Part shown: in pieces, positions 36,001 through 47,080 of the stretch
Layout of the letters: each line of letters starts with the position of its first letter
How positions within the stretch are numbered: position 1 is the stretch's first letter
DNA from: Holacanthus passer
Taxonomy: Eukaryota; Chordata; Actinopteri; Pomacanthidae
Assembly (NCBI GenBank): GCA_025331565.1
Contig: JAFREQ010000049.1
Coordinates: 833,501-897,500, forward strand
Direction: 5' to 3'
Length of the DNA stretch: 64,000 bases
Notes under the pieces: model-generated
What the model was told of the DNA's origin: nothing
The model's database searches: none
What the model saw: the letters and a program-made list of their open reading frames with translations, nothing else
Translations under genes and position numbers: made by a program

Positions 36001-37623
36001 TATATCAAATGTAGATGAAAGGAATTCAAACACAGCCTTAATATCTTAAAATGCAGTGTGTGACCTGCAGGTGGTAGAAACTGATGACGAATTGGTCATG
36101 TGATAGTCCATGATGAGCAATGTGTCGAATCTGACCTTGTAGGGCAGTTTGAGTTAAAGATTTGATCTTATTTTTTTCAGTTTTACCCATCATTTTTGTA
36201 ATATCAATATTTTCCACACCAGAACTAAACCAGAACTATCATTACGACATCATACATTTATGCATTTGACATTCTTAAACTCAAATATTGAACATTTTCA
36301 AATTGAAGCCTGAACATTGAAGAGGGTGGAATTGCCTGTACTGTAATAGCTCAAAAGGTAAATTCTGTATAATCAACATTTCCATGGCACTAATTCAATC
36401 AGTGCAACAACAGTTTCAAATTTAAAGTCTGCCATTAAGGAGAGGGATTACACCCTTTGAGTGGCCAGAAGACTTTTAATGTGAAACATCTGCAGGAAGG
36501 AAGTGTTGAGTTTCATTGATGGTGGCTTACAATTGGGAAAAAACGGCAAATTAGAAGTAACTGGAAAAAAAACGTTGTAAATGAAAACAGTGTTTCTGTG
36601 AGAGAAGTGCTACAGAGAGAGTAGCATAGGGGTAAATATAACATGATTGTTGTACTGATGGGATGTGCTCTGGAAATGTAAATTATGCTGATTTTATCAA
36701 GACAATGGGTACATTTGGAGGAAATGTTCTTTGCATAAACAGCAGATTCAAATAGGAACAGATCAGAAAACAGGCTTCAGACTGAAATACCAAAATAAAG
36801 AAATATGCTTGTTAAACTGAGGATAATTAGAAACAAAGGCCTGTCTCTAATATTGTGAATTTCCCCACTGTGGGACGAATAAAGGTTTATTTTATCTTAT
36901 CTTATCTTATAAACCTGTTTTCAAAATAAAGGTCTGGTTCTTCCTGCAGTTGAGGTAAATACAGGCTACTATTTTGGAATTTACAGGATGCAAGAGTATT
37001 GAAAAAAATCAAACCATATTCTGCCCTAGTTGTACTCCTTAAGTCTGCCTTCCAGAATTCTTAGTACAGTGTGCATAATGTTGGCTATGACTGACATTGT
37101 ATTCCACAGTGTCTTCTCATATATACAAGTTTATTTGTATTGCACATTTCCAACAAGAAGATAATTCAAAGTGATTTTCAGAAGGCATTAACGAAAGAAA
37201 CTTAAGGCAGTAGAAGAAAAGAGTCAAAGAAAATGGAAAAAATTAAAAGAATAAAATGGGCAAAACAAGAAAATAGAAATTACAGTGTAATGTAATATCT
37301 TGCACTTCTTGTAGTGCAAGATATGAATAAATAGCCATTAATTTATTAACAGTTAGTGGCAAATGGAAATGTTTTCAGCCCTAAAGAACTGAATGAATGT
37401 TGCAGACCTGTGCTAGATGATCTGAGAGTTCTGCATAGTTCATAACAGAACAACTGATCAGAAATGTATATTAGTCCAGTACCATTCAGTGCTTCATAAA
37501 CCAACAGTTTATTCATGATGTTTACTCTCTCTTTTCCTTCTCCAGCACATCCCTAGTCCAGCCAAGAAGATGCCTCGCATCCCGGCAGCCACTGCTGGCT
37601 CTGAGGATGCTGTCAGCAACTGA
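29632..37623 (+). CDS. HMGCS1: Hydroxymethylglutaryl-CoA synthase, cytoplasmic (HMGCS1), 9 coding exons
   Basis: This enzyme condenses acetyl-CoA with acetoacetyl-CoA to HMG-CoA in the cytosolic mevalonate (cholesterol) pathway. Coding exons are 29632-30079, 30808-30933, 31526-31690, 32586-32754, 33702-33872, 34526-34632, 34796-34921, 35797-35954 and 37546-37623. All introns are GT..AG; the total is 1548 nt, 515 aa (human 520, recalled). Catalytic residues sit at the family positions: Glu95 (LEIGTETIID), Cys129 (TTNACYGGTAALF) and His264 (FHSPYCKL). 'VFSYGSG' and 'GTWYLTRVD' are also conserved. No mitochondrial leader is present, which separates it from HMGCS2. The start is the ATG one base after the exon-2 acceptor; an in-frame ATG at 29596 lies inside the intron. 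Introns hold little except LINE tails in introns 7 and 9 and a hairpin in intron 9. Confidence 0.97.
30808..30933 (+). CDS. HMGCS1: HMGCS1 exon 3
   Basis: It encodes residues 150-191 (GRYALVVAGDIAVYATGSAR, PTGGAGAVAMLVGP). Acceptor CTCTCTGCAG, donor GTCAGT. Confidence 0.95.
31526..31690 (+). CDS. HMGCS1: HMGCS1 exon 4
   Basis: It encodes residues 192-246 (GLRGTHMQHAYDFYKPDL, LSALDRCYSVY). Acceptor GTGGTGCAG, donor GTGGGT. Confidence 0.95.
32586..32754 (+). CDS. HMGCS1: HMGCS1 exon 5
   Basis: It encodes residues 247-303 including catalytic His264 (FHSPYCKLVQKSLARLMLND). Acceptor TTCTTGACAG, donor GTACAC. Confidence 0.95.
33702..33872 (+). CDS. HMGCS1: HMGCS1 exon 6
   Basis: It encodes 'ETYFDRDVEKAFMKAS' and 'SNQNGNMYTPSVYGCLAS'. 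Acceptor TTGGATTGCAG, donor GTATGT. Confidence 0.95.
34526..34632 (+). CDS. HMGCS1: HMGCS1 exon 7
   Basis: It encodes 'IAGQRIGVFSYGSGFAATLY' then 'SLRVTQD'. Acceptor TGTTACAG, donor GTAAGT. The next intron is only 163 bp yet contains a LINE tail. Confidence 0.95.
34686..34736 (+). repeat. LINE 3' tail inside HMGCS1 intron 7
   Basis: GAAATTTCCCCATTGTGGGA, then CAAATAAAGGACTATCTTG. It fills about a third of the 163-bp intron. Confidence 0.65.
34796..34921 (+). CDS. HMGCS1: HMGCS1 exon 8
   Basis: It encodes 'SGLDKLVSSLSDLKARLDSR' and 'FSENMKLREETHHL'. Acceptor TTGTTTCAG, donor GTATGA. Confidence 0.95.
35797..35954 (+). CDS. HMGCS1: HMGCS1 exon 9
   Basis: It encodes 'ASYVPRGSVEDLFPGTWYLT' and 'VDDKHRREYARRP'. 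It has a long polypyrimidine tract and a TATAG acceptor; donor GTACAG. Confidence 0.95.
36853..36912 (+). repeat. LINE 3' tail inside HMGCS1 intron 9
   Basis: GTGAATTTCCCCACTGTGGG, then ACGAATAAAGG and (TTATC)n. It is the best-preserved copy together with that at 57.97 kb. Confidence 0.75.
37295..37324. repeat. Perfect 12-bp hairpin in HMGCS1 intron 9
   Basis: ATATCTTGCACT / AGTGCAAGATAT with loop TCTTGT. The surrounding 37.12-37.25 kb holds 'tatttgtattgcacatttcc' wording of a common fish repeat, so the hairpin may be the end of a small transposon. Confidence 0.75.
37546..37623 (+). CDS. HMGCS1: HMGCS1 exon 10 (last coding)
   Basis: It encodes 'HIPSPAKKMPRIPAATAGSE' then DAVSN and TGA. Acceptor CTTCTCCAG. 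The C-terminus is a few residues shorter than the mammalian one. Confidence 0.95.
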   Translation, partial: HIPSPAKKMPRIPAATAGSEDAVSN

Positions 37624-40600
37624 GAGTACTCAGTTTACCTTGGAGAGGTATCAAGGTCCAACAGTTTGGCAACTGTAATAACTACAAAACACTAGAGGTT
37701 TGCAGGAGATGACAGTGACACCGCCGAAATCATTATATGTTTAACTCAATTGAGTTGAGGTGTTGAGTGTAGGCATGTGGACAGTTATAGACACTCCTCA
37801 ACTGCCTGTACCCTTCTCATCATCCCCTTGTTGTCCACATGTAATACTGTTGGACAGTAATTTGATTCTATTTTGATTACAGTAATTGTTTGTTCTATCA
37901 TACATGTTTTATCACATATTTTCGTGCAAAATTGACAGTTGTATATTTGGGAGGAGCACAGGCAGATGTTTACATGGAGTGTTGCTGATATCAAGTTAAA
38001 CATGCAGCCTTCTCCTGGCAGCTGGCAGCCAGTGACAGGAAGAGAAAAAGTGACATCATTAATTTGGCTTCAGACCTCCTGCTGTTTAAAAGAACATAGT
38101 GAAGTGTGTCTCAACTGTGTTAATGTATTACAGTGCTGCTGCTGTCACAGCAACCATGCAGGAGACAGAGCTCATACCACCACTCTGCAGTTTTATACGA
38201 AAAGATGTGGTCAATTTTCTACACTTTAAACTGTTGTTGTCAGCTGAGCTATTGTAGACAACATCTAGAAAACATTTATCCACACTGAAGATGTCCGCTG
38301 TCTTGGTCAAGATCCTCAAACAGATAAAAGGTCCTGCGCCATAGATAAATGTAAAAGTAAAGTGAATTTTGGATAACACCATTGTCATTTTAGTTAGTTT
38401 TATTGCCATGAAATGTCTATACCCATTGAAGGATTTAGCACAGTGAGAACTCAAAAGTGTAGTCAGCGGTTCTAATCCAATATATCTTTTGTCAAATTCA
38501 GCCAATCACCTCAGGGTTTACTAGTGGTCTTTTCTGTGTGTGTGCACTGAAAAAACTATTGCTGCGCAGCCCTGGCTCTGTAAATGGGAAACAACAAAGT
38601 GGGCTTTGTCCAAACCCCCCAACACTATTTTAGCCAATCAGCAACACGGGATCCAGTTTCACGGCGACCTGTGCACTTCCCTCTGCTTCTTCCACATTTT
38701 CACCCACAAGGAATGGAGCTACACCAAGATGAAATATAAGATCAGAGAGATTGCCTTGCCAACTTGGTATAACAATATTTTATTTGCTATGTGCCAGGGT
38801 GTTGAGTTCACATTTCAACAATCTGTCTCCAGAATTGTTTACTTCACTTTTTAACCTTCCAAAGACATCAGCTCTGGATGTTTTCAAAATTCCTTAAAAT
38901 AACAGCTTCAGCAACATATGTTATAACATGCTTTGTAATACTTGCATTTTTTTTCTGTTGATGAAACAATTAGTTCATAAACTAATGAGCAACTTTTTTT
39001 GAACAACTGTAAGCTGAATACCTTTGGGTTTTGGACTGTTGGTCAAACAAAACAAGATATTTAAAGATGTCACCTTGGACTTGGGAACTGGAGCGGGACC
39101 ATTTGACTTTTTAAAGTTTTTACTGTAGTAATTAAACCGATTGAATAGACTCATCAGTTGCAGGCCAAATTTTTTCCAGACCACTTTTGCACAAGTAATG
39201 TCTTTGCCTTTTCACTGCCACGACATGTACAGTATAGTAACATGTACGGAAACAGTTGAGGTCAATATAATGCAGAAAGAGAAAAGTACCAATGAGTTAT
39301 GTAAGAAAAGTTAAGAAAAATGTTGACATCACAACATTATTGCCTGCAGTAGTCATGCTGTCGCTGTCTGTGAGCTTTTCTTATTGTAATATTGCTTAAC
39401 ATTAGAACACACCAACAATTGAACACCACGTCTAAACAACTAAAGTTTCAACACAAACAGAACGATAGAGTCTAGATGAGGGTATGATTTATTCCTGAGG
39501 TATCAGATTAGACTGCATTAGTTTTAGAGAGGTGGACCACTAAACAGGGAACAAAGTGTAAATATGGCCTCTGTCATATTAAAATTTTCATCTGGTATTT
39601 CATTCCTGTATAAACCGACAGATGCCAAGAAAGATGTCTTCCTCACCCACCCTTCAAATATAATGTGACTTTGCTCCAGTTTTCACTTTGGTTTTACAGA
39701 CATAAACACTGAACTGTGCTGGTCCTGCCTCATTAAAAGCTTGAAAGCAGCCACAGAAGAAGCAGCAGTGCAATAAATATATTGTGTTTATTTTGTGCAA
39801 AAAAATATTACTGATTGCACCCTTACAGGTTATACTTCAGTGTATACCCTTGAAGGTGAAATTGCTAATGTTGTACAGGGGAAAGTATACTTTATCAGAC
39901 AATTAATTATGGACCATTATGAAACGCTTGTGAAACCACATTGTCAGGCAGTAATTGCTACTGTTTGATCGTCATCATTACACCAAACTGCTACACATTC
40001 ATATCAACCCCTGCCACATTGAAACCCCTGCTGTATATGTGAAATGCAGTGTTCCAGTGTGGTTTCCTTTCCTTGTCCGTTTCATTCAGCAAAACTGACA
40101 TATTAAGTCATACTACAGCCTTAATGTCAAAGGGCTTTGTTTCATTAAGTTATCAGAGGATTTAAATGCAAGATAGAAAACTGAAGAATTTCATGTCTTA
40201 TGTCAGCAAATTTTTGTTCTCAGTGTATTTTGTCTCAAGTTATTGTTTTTCTTGTTTAACATTGATTTGACAAATGCGCTGTCAGCAACAAGAAACAAAG
40301 TGTTTTAACAGAGCTCAGGCAGACATCAGCCTTAAAATTGTGTTCGTGTGTTCCTGTTGATGGTTGGACTGGCTCTTTGATTGCACACAGGGATTAGAGG
40401 AGTTGGGAGAGTTGATGTCAAGGTGGCTGTGTTCTTGAGAAGCCTTACAAGTTAGCATGTATGAACTGTAAACAAACAAAGCTTTTCTTCAAATAATGTA
40501 CAGATATTCTTTTTAATTGTACAGTCAGAATTGGTTCCTCTGGAGTCAGGTCTTGCTCACACCAGCATCCCAAACACACAAGGTCATTGTGAGTGTTCTT

Positions 40601-40806
40601 GGTATGACTGTAACATTACATCTGTATGGTGTATGTTTGTAGGGCCTGTCCCAGAGGTTACATGATTTTTTTCCAATGTTGATGGAAATGTACAGTACAA
40701 ACTGAAGGATTATTTATGCTGTGTAGATATGAATGAATTGAATGAATTTTATCCAGACGGTTTGTGTAAAACTTGTAGATTCAGAATAAATGGACACTCA
40801 ACATAT
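37624..40806 (+). other. HMGCS1: HMGCS1 3' UTR (inferred)
   Basis: No other gene intervenes between the stop and the AATAAA at 40785-40790. An earlier AATAAA at 39772-39777 could give a shorter form. Extent is inferred from signals only. Minus-strand frames here (e.g. 38128-38505) have no support. Confidence 0.5.
40785..40790 (+). terminator. HMGCS1: Candidate distal HMGCS1 poly(A) signal
   Basis: The sequence is TCAGAATAAATGG, with TG-rich sequence (ACAGTGTGTAAAT) 20 bp beyond. The proximal alternative is AATAAA at 39772. Confidence 0.45.
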
Positions 40807-42480
40807 ACAGTGTGTAAATATTTTTTCATCAACGTTTTGATATGCATTCCTCCTATATGTTAAATTTCCAAACACGTAGTACAGAAGTGAAAAAAGAAAG
40901 GAGACTTAACAAACTGTAAAGGTGCAGCAAAGTCATACAGTATATTATATGTTACCAAACCACACAACTTACCACCATTCTGCAGCTGAAGTCACCATAT
41001 ATTCATCAAAAATATAGATGATCTATTGAAATTCATTGGATTATCAAGAATATGAACTTGATCACTTGATGACAATCTAGCCACAGGTTTGGGAAAAATT
41101 TGATGAAATAAAACTAAAACTGCTTGGATTTTTTTCAGTGACGAAATACCTGACAGGAATAGTCATTTTTCAATCCGCACATTCACATTCAGCACATTCA
41201 CTGCTAAGAAAGGAAAAGGAGAAGACAGACCTATGAGTCCAATGCTAGAACTAGAACTTGAAAGTTTCATTAATTGACACACAACAGTGTTTGAGTGTGA
41301 TGGATCCTTTGTTGGGGCCTGATACTTGTTGCATGTAGTTTATGTGGATACGTTGGTGTGGTTAAAATTGCAAAGCACAAGGGCATGACAATGGGTGTTT
41401 TTCAGTGGAGGAGATGTAACAGCAATTCCGCAGATATCGATACCCATACTAAAGTTCAGCATGTACAGTCGAGTAAGAATGGTTCCTTTCACATACCATA
41501 ACAGTTCAAATAGGCCACAAAATTCCTTGCAATTCTTTCTCAGTTCTTTTTCTCAGTGTTTAAATCACCAATTATGACATGACAAAATCAAAATCAGGGA
41601 AGGCCATGGTTGCAGTAGCAGTTCAATAAAGTTCAAAACCTCATGATTTTTTAGATTGGCGTAAAAATCATCCTATGATTGGATTGTCATGCTTTGCTAC
41701 CTATTTTTTGAGAATCAGTTCAGTGCAAATCTATGGGATAGAAATATTACATGTTCTGGTGCTTTCTTCATTAGTCATGGACGAATCTGTGACATCAAAC
41801 AACATGCATTGGGAAGAAATCATAGGAGGAGCAAGAGGCTGCTGTTCACAGCAACCTCTTGGGAAATGGAGAACACTGCAAGTTCCTTGTCCGCCAGACA
41901 GTCTTCGAGGTCTCCACCTCCAGGTTTCCATCTCTGCTAAAAGCCTGGAGTCACTGACGGAGTTTTGTGCCTTTTGTGATGTTAAGTTCCATGAAATCGG
42001 CATGACGTGGTGACCACACTGCTGTCACTTCTTGAAATGTCTTGCTCACAGTTTTACAGTACCACTCTGAAGGATAAATGTCTATTTGCTGCAAGAGATC
42101 ACATTTTGATAATTAATTCTTTTAAAACACCAGGTTTATTTTATTCAAAAGAATGATATGTAAAATTGCTGTTTGGCACTGTTAAAAGAAAATTCTTGAG
42201 TGAGAACATGCCAATGTGAAGATGAATTATATCAAAATGTTTTGAGCACTACTCAAATAAACTGTTATGACGTTTGTATTTATATATATTTTTTTTCTTA
42301 AAATACAGCTCTGCTTTGATCTAAAGACTGAGAAAATAATATATGTTAAACAGCCCAAAGAAAATTGTTGAATGATAATCTGCTATACATGACCAAAAAC
42401 ACAAAACTGATCAGATTCAGGTTTGTGTATTAGCTTGTATACATGGGCCTACAGCCTGAGCATTCTCCTGTTGCACTACC
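40807..42480. other. Intergenic, nothing recognised
   Basis: Frames on both strands near 41.68-42.0 kb (112 and 90 codons) overlap each other and lack domains. No classified repeat is seen. Confidence 0.35.
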
Positions 42481-42491
42481 ACTATTATCTG

Positions 42492-42506
42492 CCACCAGAT
42501 GGCGCC
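42492..42506 (+). promoter_or_regulatory. CTCF-like motif
   Basis: CCACCAGATGGCGCC matches the CTCF core consensus CCASYAGRKGGCRSY at all 15 positions. A weaker match (CCACAAGAGGGCGAC, 42923-42937) on the same strand lies at the edge of the CpG patch. Confidence 0.6.
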
Positions 42507-42904
42507 AAAGTAAGGAACTTTCAAATCTTACACATACACAAATTTTGATATTTTACTTTTGGACTGATACGTTTAATTATATAATTTGATGTTTTTTCAG
42601 ATTGTGAAATGTTTTGATTAAATTATCTGCATACCAGCATCACCAATCATCAGTTTCTCCTGATAAACTGGTCCAATCTTAATTACATATTCCATCGTGG
42701 TGTTAATTTGTAAAAACAAAGGCTGTATACTGTGCCCTCTAAGACGTGTCGTTTCTACCTTTCTGCTATTCTCAAATGTTTCCTCGATTTCGATTCAAAT
42801 GTATTCATTACAGTCTGTTTTATTCAAACGCCGACCTTCCTGGTACAAACAACCATGTCGGATTAACGCCATAGCTAAATTGAACTGTTGTTCATGCCAT
42901 GGCG

Positions 42905-43157
42905 CAGCAGTTCACTAAACCGCCACAAGAGGGCGACCCCGCCCCGGGGCGCGCTGTTCGACGCAGCCAGCCTGGGTGGAGTTTAAGCCGCACCACTGCC
43001 GAGAACGGATAGGGAGGGGAACTGAGAAAAAGTCGCTATCTGGCCTTTCCCCTTGTCAAAAAATTTAGCTTTCTGTCTGGAATAATTGAAAGACCATCAA
43101 CAATCGTGGTTTGTAAAGTTCGCGGGGCCGCCGGCGGGACAGGATTCACGCGCTCAG
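42905..43157 (+). promoter_or_regulatory. CpG-island promoter and candidate non-coding first exon
   Basis: The stretch has CGACCCCGCCCCGGGGCGCG and further CpG clusters (CGGGGCCGCCGGCGGG near 43122), in sharp contrast to AT-rich flanks. It ends at a good donor CTCAG|GTCAGA (43157/43158). No long frame starts in it, so the exon would be 5' UTR. Human HMGCS1 sits beside NIM1K, so a nim1k-like gene is possible, but nothing in the window proves it. Confidence 0.5.
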
Positions 43158-43627
43158 GTCAGACTCCATGTTTGTAACTTTGAAACTTTCCACCATTCTA
43201 GCAAGGAGTGCTTGACGTCACCACAAACTCGATGTGGAAGCAAGAAAAGTCAGTGAAAGTCGGCAGACACAGGCCTGCCAGGGAGTGGAGGCAGCACACA
43301 ACTAACCCAACAGTGCGTTAACAGAGAGGGAAGAGGACGTGCTGTCCACCACACAGGCAGCGGAATCTGCCTTCCCCCCACGTATCCAGCTGAATATCCT
43401 GCTGAATGTCCAGCTGGGCTTTATCTCTTCTCCACCTACAAACAGGCAGCGTTGCGTTCAAGATTAAAATAAGTCAGGACGGCTGGTGTTTAGATGAAGT
43501 GACGCTATGTTTCTGTTTTTTGACTTCGGCATTGTGAAACCTTGTTGCTCCGTCACAGTTCCGCATTTTAAAGGAGTTGTTGTGTTGAGACCACCTCTCC
43601 CCCGGCTCTTCCCTGACTGACCCACAG

Positions 43628-43889
43628 CACACTTTAGCTTCATAACCCTCAGTGTTTGGCCTGCTACTTGACATATGACCTTCTATCATTTCTCTTACTT
43701 CTGCTTGAACAAAGCTGGGTGTTGCTACCAGACAAGTAAGAAAGAAAACATAGCCTCTGGGTGTACATTCTTCCACCACTGTGACGTGCTGTGGGACAGA
43801 GTGGAGGAATTTGCATGTAGACATGTTTACTACCAGCAAATAATAGACTATAAGGCAGGTTTGTGTTTGAACACATGCCAGAAACCACA
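43628..43889 (+). CDS. Candidate exon with a cysteine-rich frame
   Basis: A pyrimidine-rich acceptor (CTCCCCCGGCTCTTCC...CCCACAG) ends at 43627, and a consensus donor ACA|GTGAGT follows 43889. An ATG at 43675 opens 71 codons up to the donor, with eight cysteines (e.g. 'KAGCCYQTS', 'SGCTFFHHCDVLWD', 'FACRHVYYQQ', 'GLCLNTCQKP'). The frame stops just inside the intron (TGA overlapping the donor). The spacing is loosely like small cysteine-rich receptor modules but I recognise no family. It could be exon 2 after the CpG first exon. A 142-codon antisense frame covers the same bases, so chance is a real possibility. Confidence 0.25.
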
Positions 43890-45715
43890 GTGAGTCTGGC
43901 ATGAGAGGATTCTGTGATGCATGCTACCTGTGGACACTGAATACTTCCATGGTGACTTTGGCCCAAACCAACACCCGGATTTTAAATGGAGTGGTTGGTT
44001 TTGTTCCAACATTTTCTTGTCTGATCTTCCTTACCCACTCACCTAGGTGACCTCTGGGTGGGCAATGCAAAATATTTGATTTTATCAACCAGTTTCTTTC
44101 TCTTTCTGTTTTGATTGTTGATCTTGACATATATTAATTATCAATTACTAATGTTTAATTACTAACTGTCTCATGTGTTTAGGATGTGACTTGCCTTGTG
44201 ATTGCTTGTTTTAGCCTAGATGTTTTTGCTTGAATTCATGACTGAAATTTTATATTTTCGATCAGCTTGACCTGACAATATATGGGAATTCAGCACTTTC
44301 TGTTCAATGATTACATTTTTACACACCTGTCTTCCAGGTGTTCATTAGACAACACTTAAGTTGGATGTGTTAACCCATACAGTCATCTCCATGTCTGTTT
44401 TTTGCATAATTGAGTTTTTGTTTTCCTATACTATGTCTCTTTGATGATACAGTAGTAGTATGCAATAACACGAGTTATTACATGAGGCCACTGCACATAT
44501 AATAATATGTTGATCCAGCTATTTGTGGCTTTTAATCATAGAGAAGATTGGACCTAATAATAAATAGTTGTTGTAGTTCACTTCATTGAGTTTAACTGTG
44601 GACTATTACTGAATTCTCAGTTGGACAGAAGCGCAGAGGGACGCTTAGGATGAAACTGTCTTTAAAGACAAACTAAATGAACCGGAAAATGGCAAGCATT
44701 TAAGTACTAAAATGATGAGTTGATTGACCAAATATTAATCAACAACAGGTTTGAGAATCGATAAATTATTTCTGACACCTATAAAAAGAATGTTTGGTGA
44801 TTTTGCCTGATAAATTAAATGATTAAAATATGATTCAAAATGGTTGATTTAAATTTATGTTGACTAATGGATTAATTGTTTCAATAATGTCATTTTCCTT
44901 CATTGTTTCGTGTAGACAGCTCTGCATCTCCTTGTACACAGGGAGTTACCAGCTGCAGAGTGTCAAGAAATAATTTCATAATAAAGCAGTAACACCCTCA
45001 GTCACTTCCCCTCAGTATTTGGAGGAATCCCCATTAGCATCTTCAGTGACTCAAATGCTTTCCTTTAAGACTGACCCTCAGTGGGCTAAAAGAAGTGGGG
45101 CACATCTTCCCTAGAATGCATTGTAAACTTTTATTATTTCCTTGCACAGTCTGTGATGGAACAGTTAGTGACATAGGTGTTAGTAAACAACCAATGAACT
45201 CTATTTCATGTATGATGCTACAGTATGTTTTACTATAGGAGCCAGTACACTCCATCAGAACTGCTTGTCAGATGGGCTAGATAACTTTGGAAACCTTCTC
45301 CTTCCATATCTTTCTGACCTCAGATTTGGGTATATGTTTCTAACTATTTCTGTAAGTTCATGAAACTGACAATCCAACATTCATACCCTCTTCACACAGT
45401 GATTGGTCAGCCGTGAGGAGGTAAGAAAGGAGCTAGGCTTTGAACTTTTCTCTTTAGGGTTTTCCCTGCCTGTCCAACTCAATGGCGGGCCACCTTTCAT
45501 TATTATTTTTTGGAATGTCTGACAAAAAAGTTTTTTTTAAACACCAAAGTAATTGCCACTTCAACTGCTTTCATGAACGTATACCAAGTGCTCGCATGTT
45601 ACGGATGTGTGGAGGCAATGGGGGAATGACATGTTCAAAATTTCTGCATGATCAAGGTAATCAGTGAACTGCTGTTATTCGTGAGGCAAATTTGGATGGA
45701 TTTGGGTAAGGAAAG
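43890..45715. other. Nothing recognised
   Basis: AT-rich with only short frames. A 61-codon frame at 45482 starts in a good ATG context but has no domain. Confidence 0.35.
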
Positions 45716-45721
45716 GCTCCC

Positions 45722-46190
45722 TTTCCCTGTTAAAAATCTCTTTTAACAGGGAAAAAGGGGGAAGAAACCTCAGGAAGAGCCACAAAAGAGGGATCCCTCT
45801 TCCAGGCTGTACAGATATACAATAGATGCGTGTACAGAACAGACAACAAAACACAGTATATATAGATTGTGATGACAAAAATTCTCGTACACATAGATTA
45901 TAAAATATATATGAAGAATGTGGATCCAGGAGGACAACTAATCAACTTGAGGTGTCACCAAGTGGGACCTGAGCCATATGATGTCCTGTCCACCATGGAG
46001 ACCTGAAAGATAATAGGCTGCACAAAGATCAGCAAAACAATCACAATATACTGTATTCAAATTTTGATGACCAAAACAGATGTATATAGATTGTGAAATC
46101 AAGTGAAGAGTATAGATCTAGGAGGACACCAAGCAGCTTCAGGTGTTGCAGGATAGGTAGAACCTGAGCCATACAACCTCCTCATCAGAC
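45722..46190. repeat. Hairpin plus ~193-bp tandem duplication
   Basis: A perfect 14-bp stem (TTTCCCTGTTAAAA, 45722-45735 / 45741-45754, loop ATCTC) leads into 'gaagaaacctcaggaagagc', a phrase common in fish repeats. Downstream, 'ggatccaggaggaca...gagccatatgatgtcct' (45922 on) recurs as 'agatctaggaggaca...gagccatacaacctcct' (46114 on). Confidence 0.65.
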
Positions 46191-46910
46191 TGATTCGATT
46201 ACACATGTGGACAGAAACAACGTGTGCAGGGTACGCAAAGATTCTGTAAAAAAAAACGAAACATTTTGAAGCTTTTATATCTGTTCTGTTCTCTGTAATG
46301 TTCACACTACAGATTTCCAATAACAAGACTTTCTGTCATGTTTTTGGGAATCTTGGGAAGTTTTTGTGATTTGCACACTACATGACTGATCAGAACCAGG
46401 GGGTCAGACATTACAAGATCTTTCACCAGGAGGATTGCCAGATGAGTCTGTCTTGTCTCCAAACTTCGTTTTGTCAGGCAAGCACACGTGAGACAGGATT
46501 TTTTTTTCCAAAATGGATGGCTGCAAGGAATGAGCAGTCCAAGTTGTTTGTGTGCTGATTTGCAGACATGTTGCAGTTGTTGTCACATTGAATGTGGTTT
46601 CTGGCTGCTGCTCCACTGTTCTTCCATCTCTCTTTCTTGACTCCTCCTCCTCTACTCCAGCCCATGTCCACTGATATTTACTGTAGCTCGTTGCATGGCT
46701 CCCCAACATGACCAGATATATAGCCTGCTTGTTATGTTTTGGGCCCACACATAGTGATTGAGGGCCAAGTGAACGTCAATTTGCGAACACCAATTTTGCA
46801 CTGTTGGCAAGTGGAAAATCAGGGCTACAATCTTGTAGCGTGAACTCGATATACCTGTGGTACAGTGGTATGTTTCCATTTAGCTTAAGACTTCGGTAGA
46901 GTAATCGAGT
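46191..46910. other. Nothing recognised
   Basis: Antisense frames near 46404-46748 (114 codons) lack domains. Confidence 0.35.
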
Positions 46911-46914
46911 GTCT

Positions 46915-47080
46915 AGACCCCTAGTGTCACGTCAGCATCGCGCTCATGTGACGACAGCTTTCACGCTGCAACACTGAAGTGACTATTCTGGTTCTGTCTT
47001 GTCTAAGCATTTCAGAACGTTGAGCGTCAAAGGAGCAGCCAAACTTGCGCGGTGTGCGGTTTTCCTTTGATATGTGTGAG
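46915..47080 (+). promoter_or_regulatory. CRE/E-box cluster, possible minor promoter
   Basis: GTCACGTCAG, TCATGTGACG and several CpGs lie within 60 bp, followed by GCGCGGTGTGCGG and a donor-like GTGAGT at 47076. Isolated CpG density suggests a regulatory element or alternative first exon; unproven. Confidence 0.25.

Noticed and set aside
38128..38505. 125-codon minus-strand frame in the HMGCS1 3' UTR
   Set aside because: No domain or regulatory context; it lies within an expected UTR.
43474..43902. 142-codon minus-strand frame
   Set aside because: It is antisense to the candidate cysteine-rich exon, has no domain and no suitable splice sites; only one strand at most can be coding.
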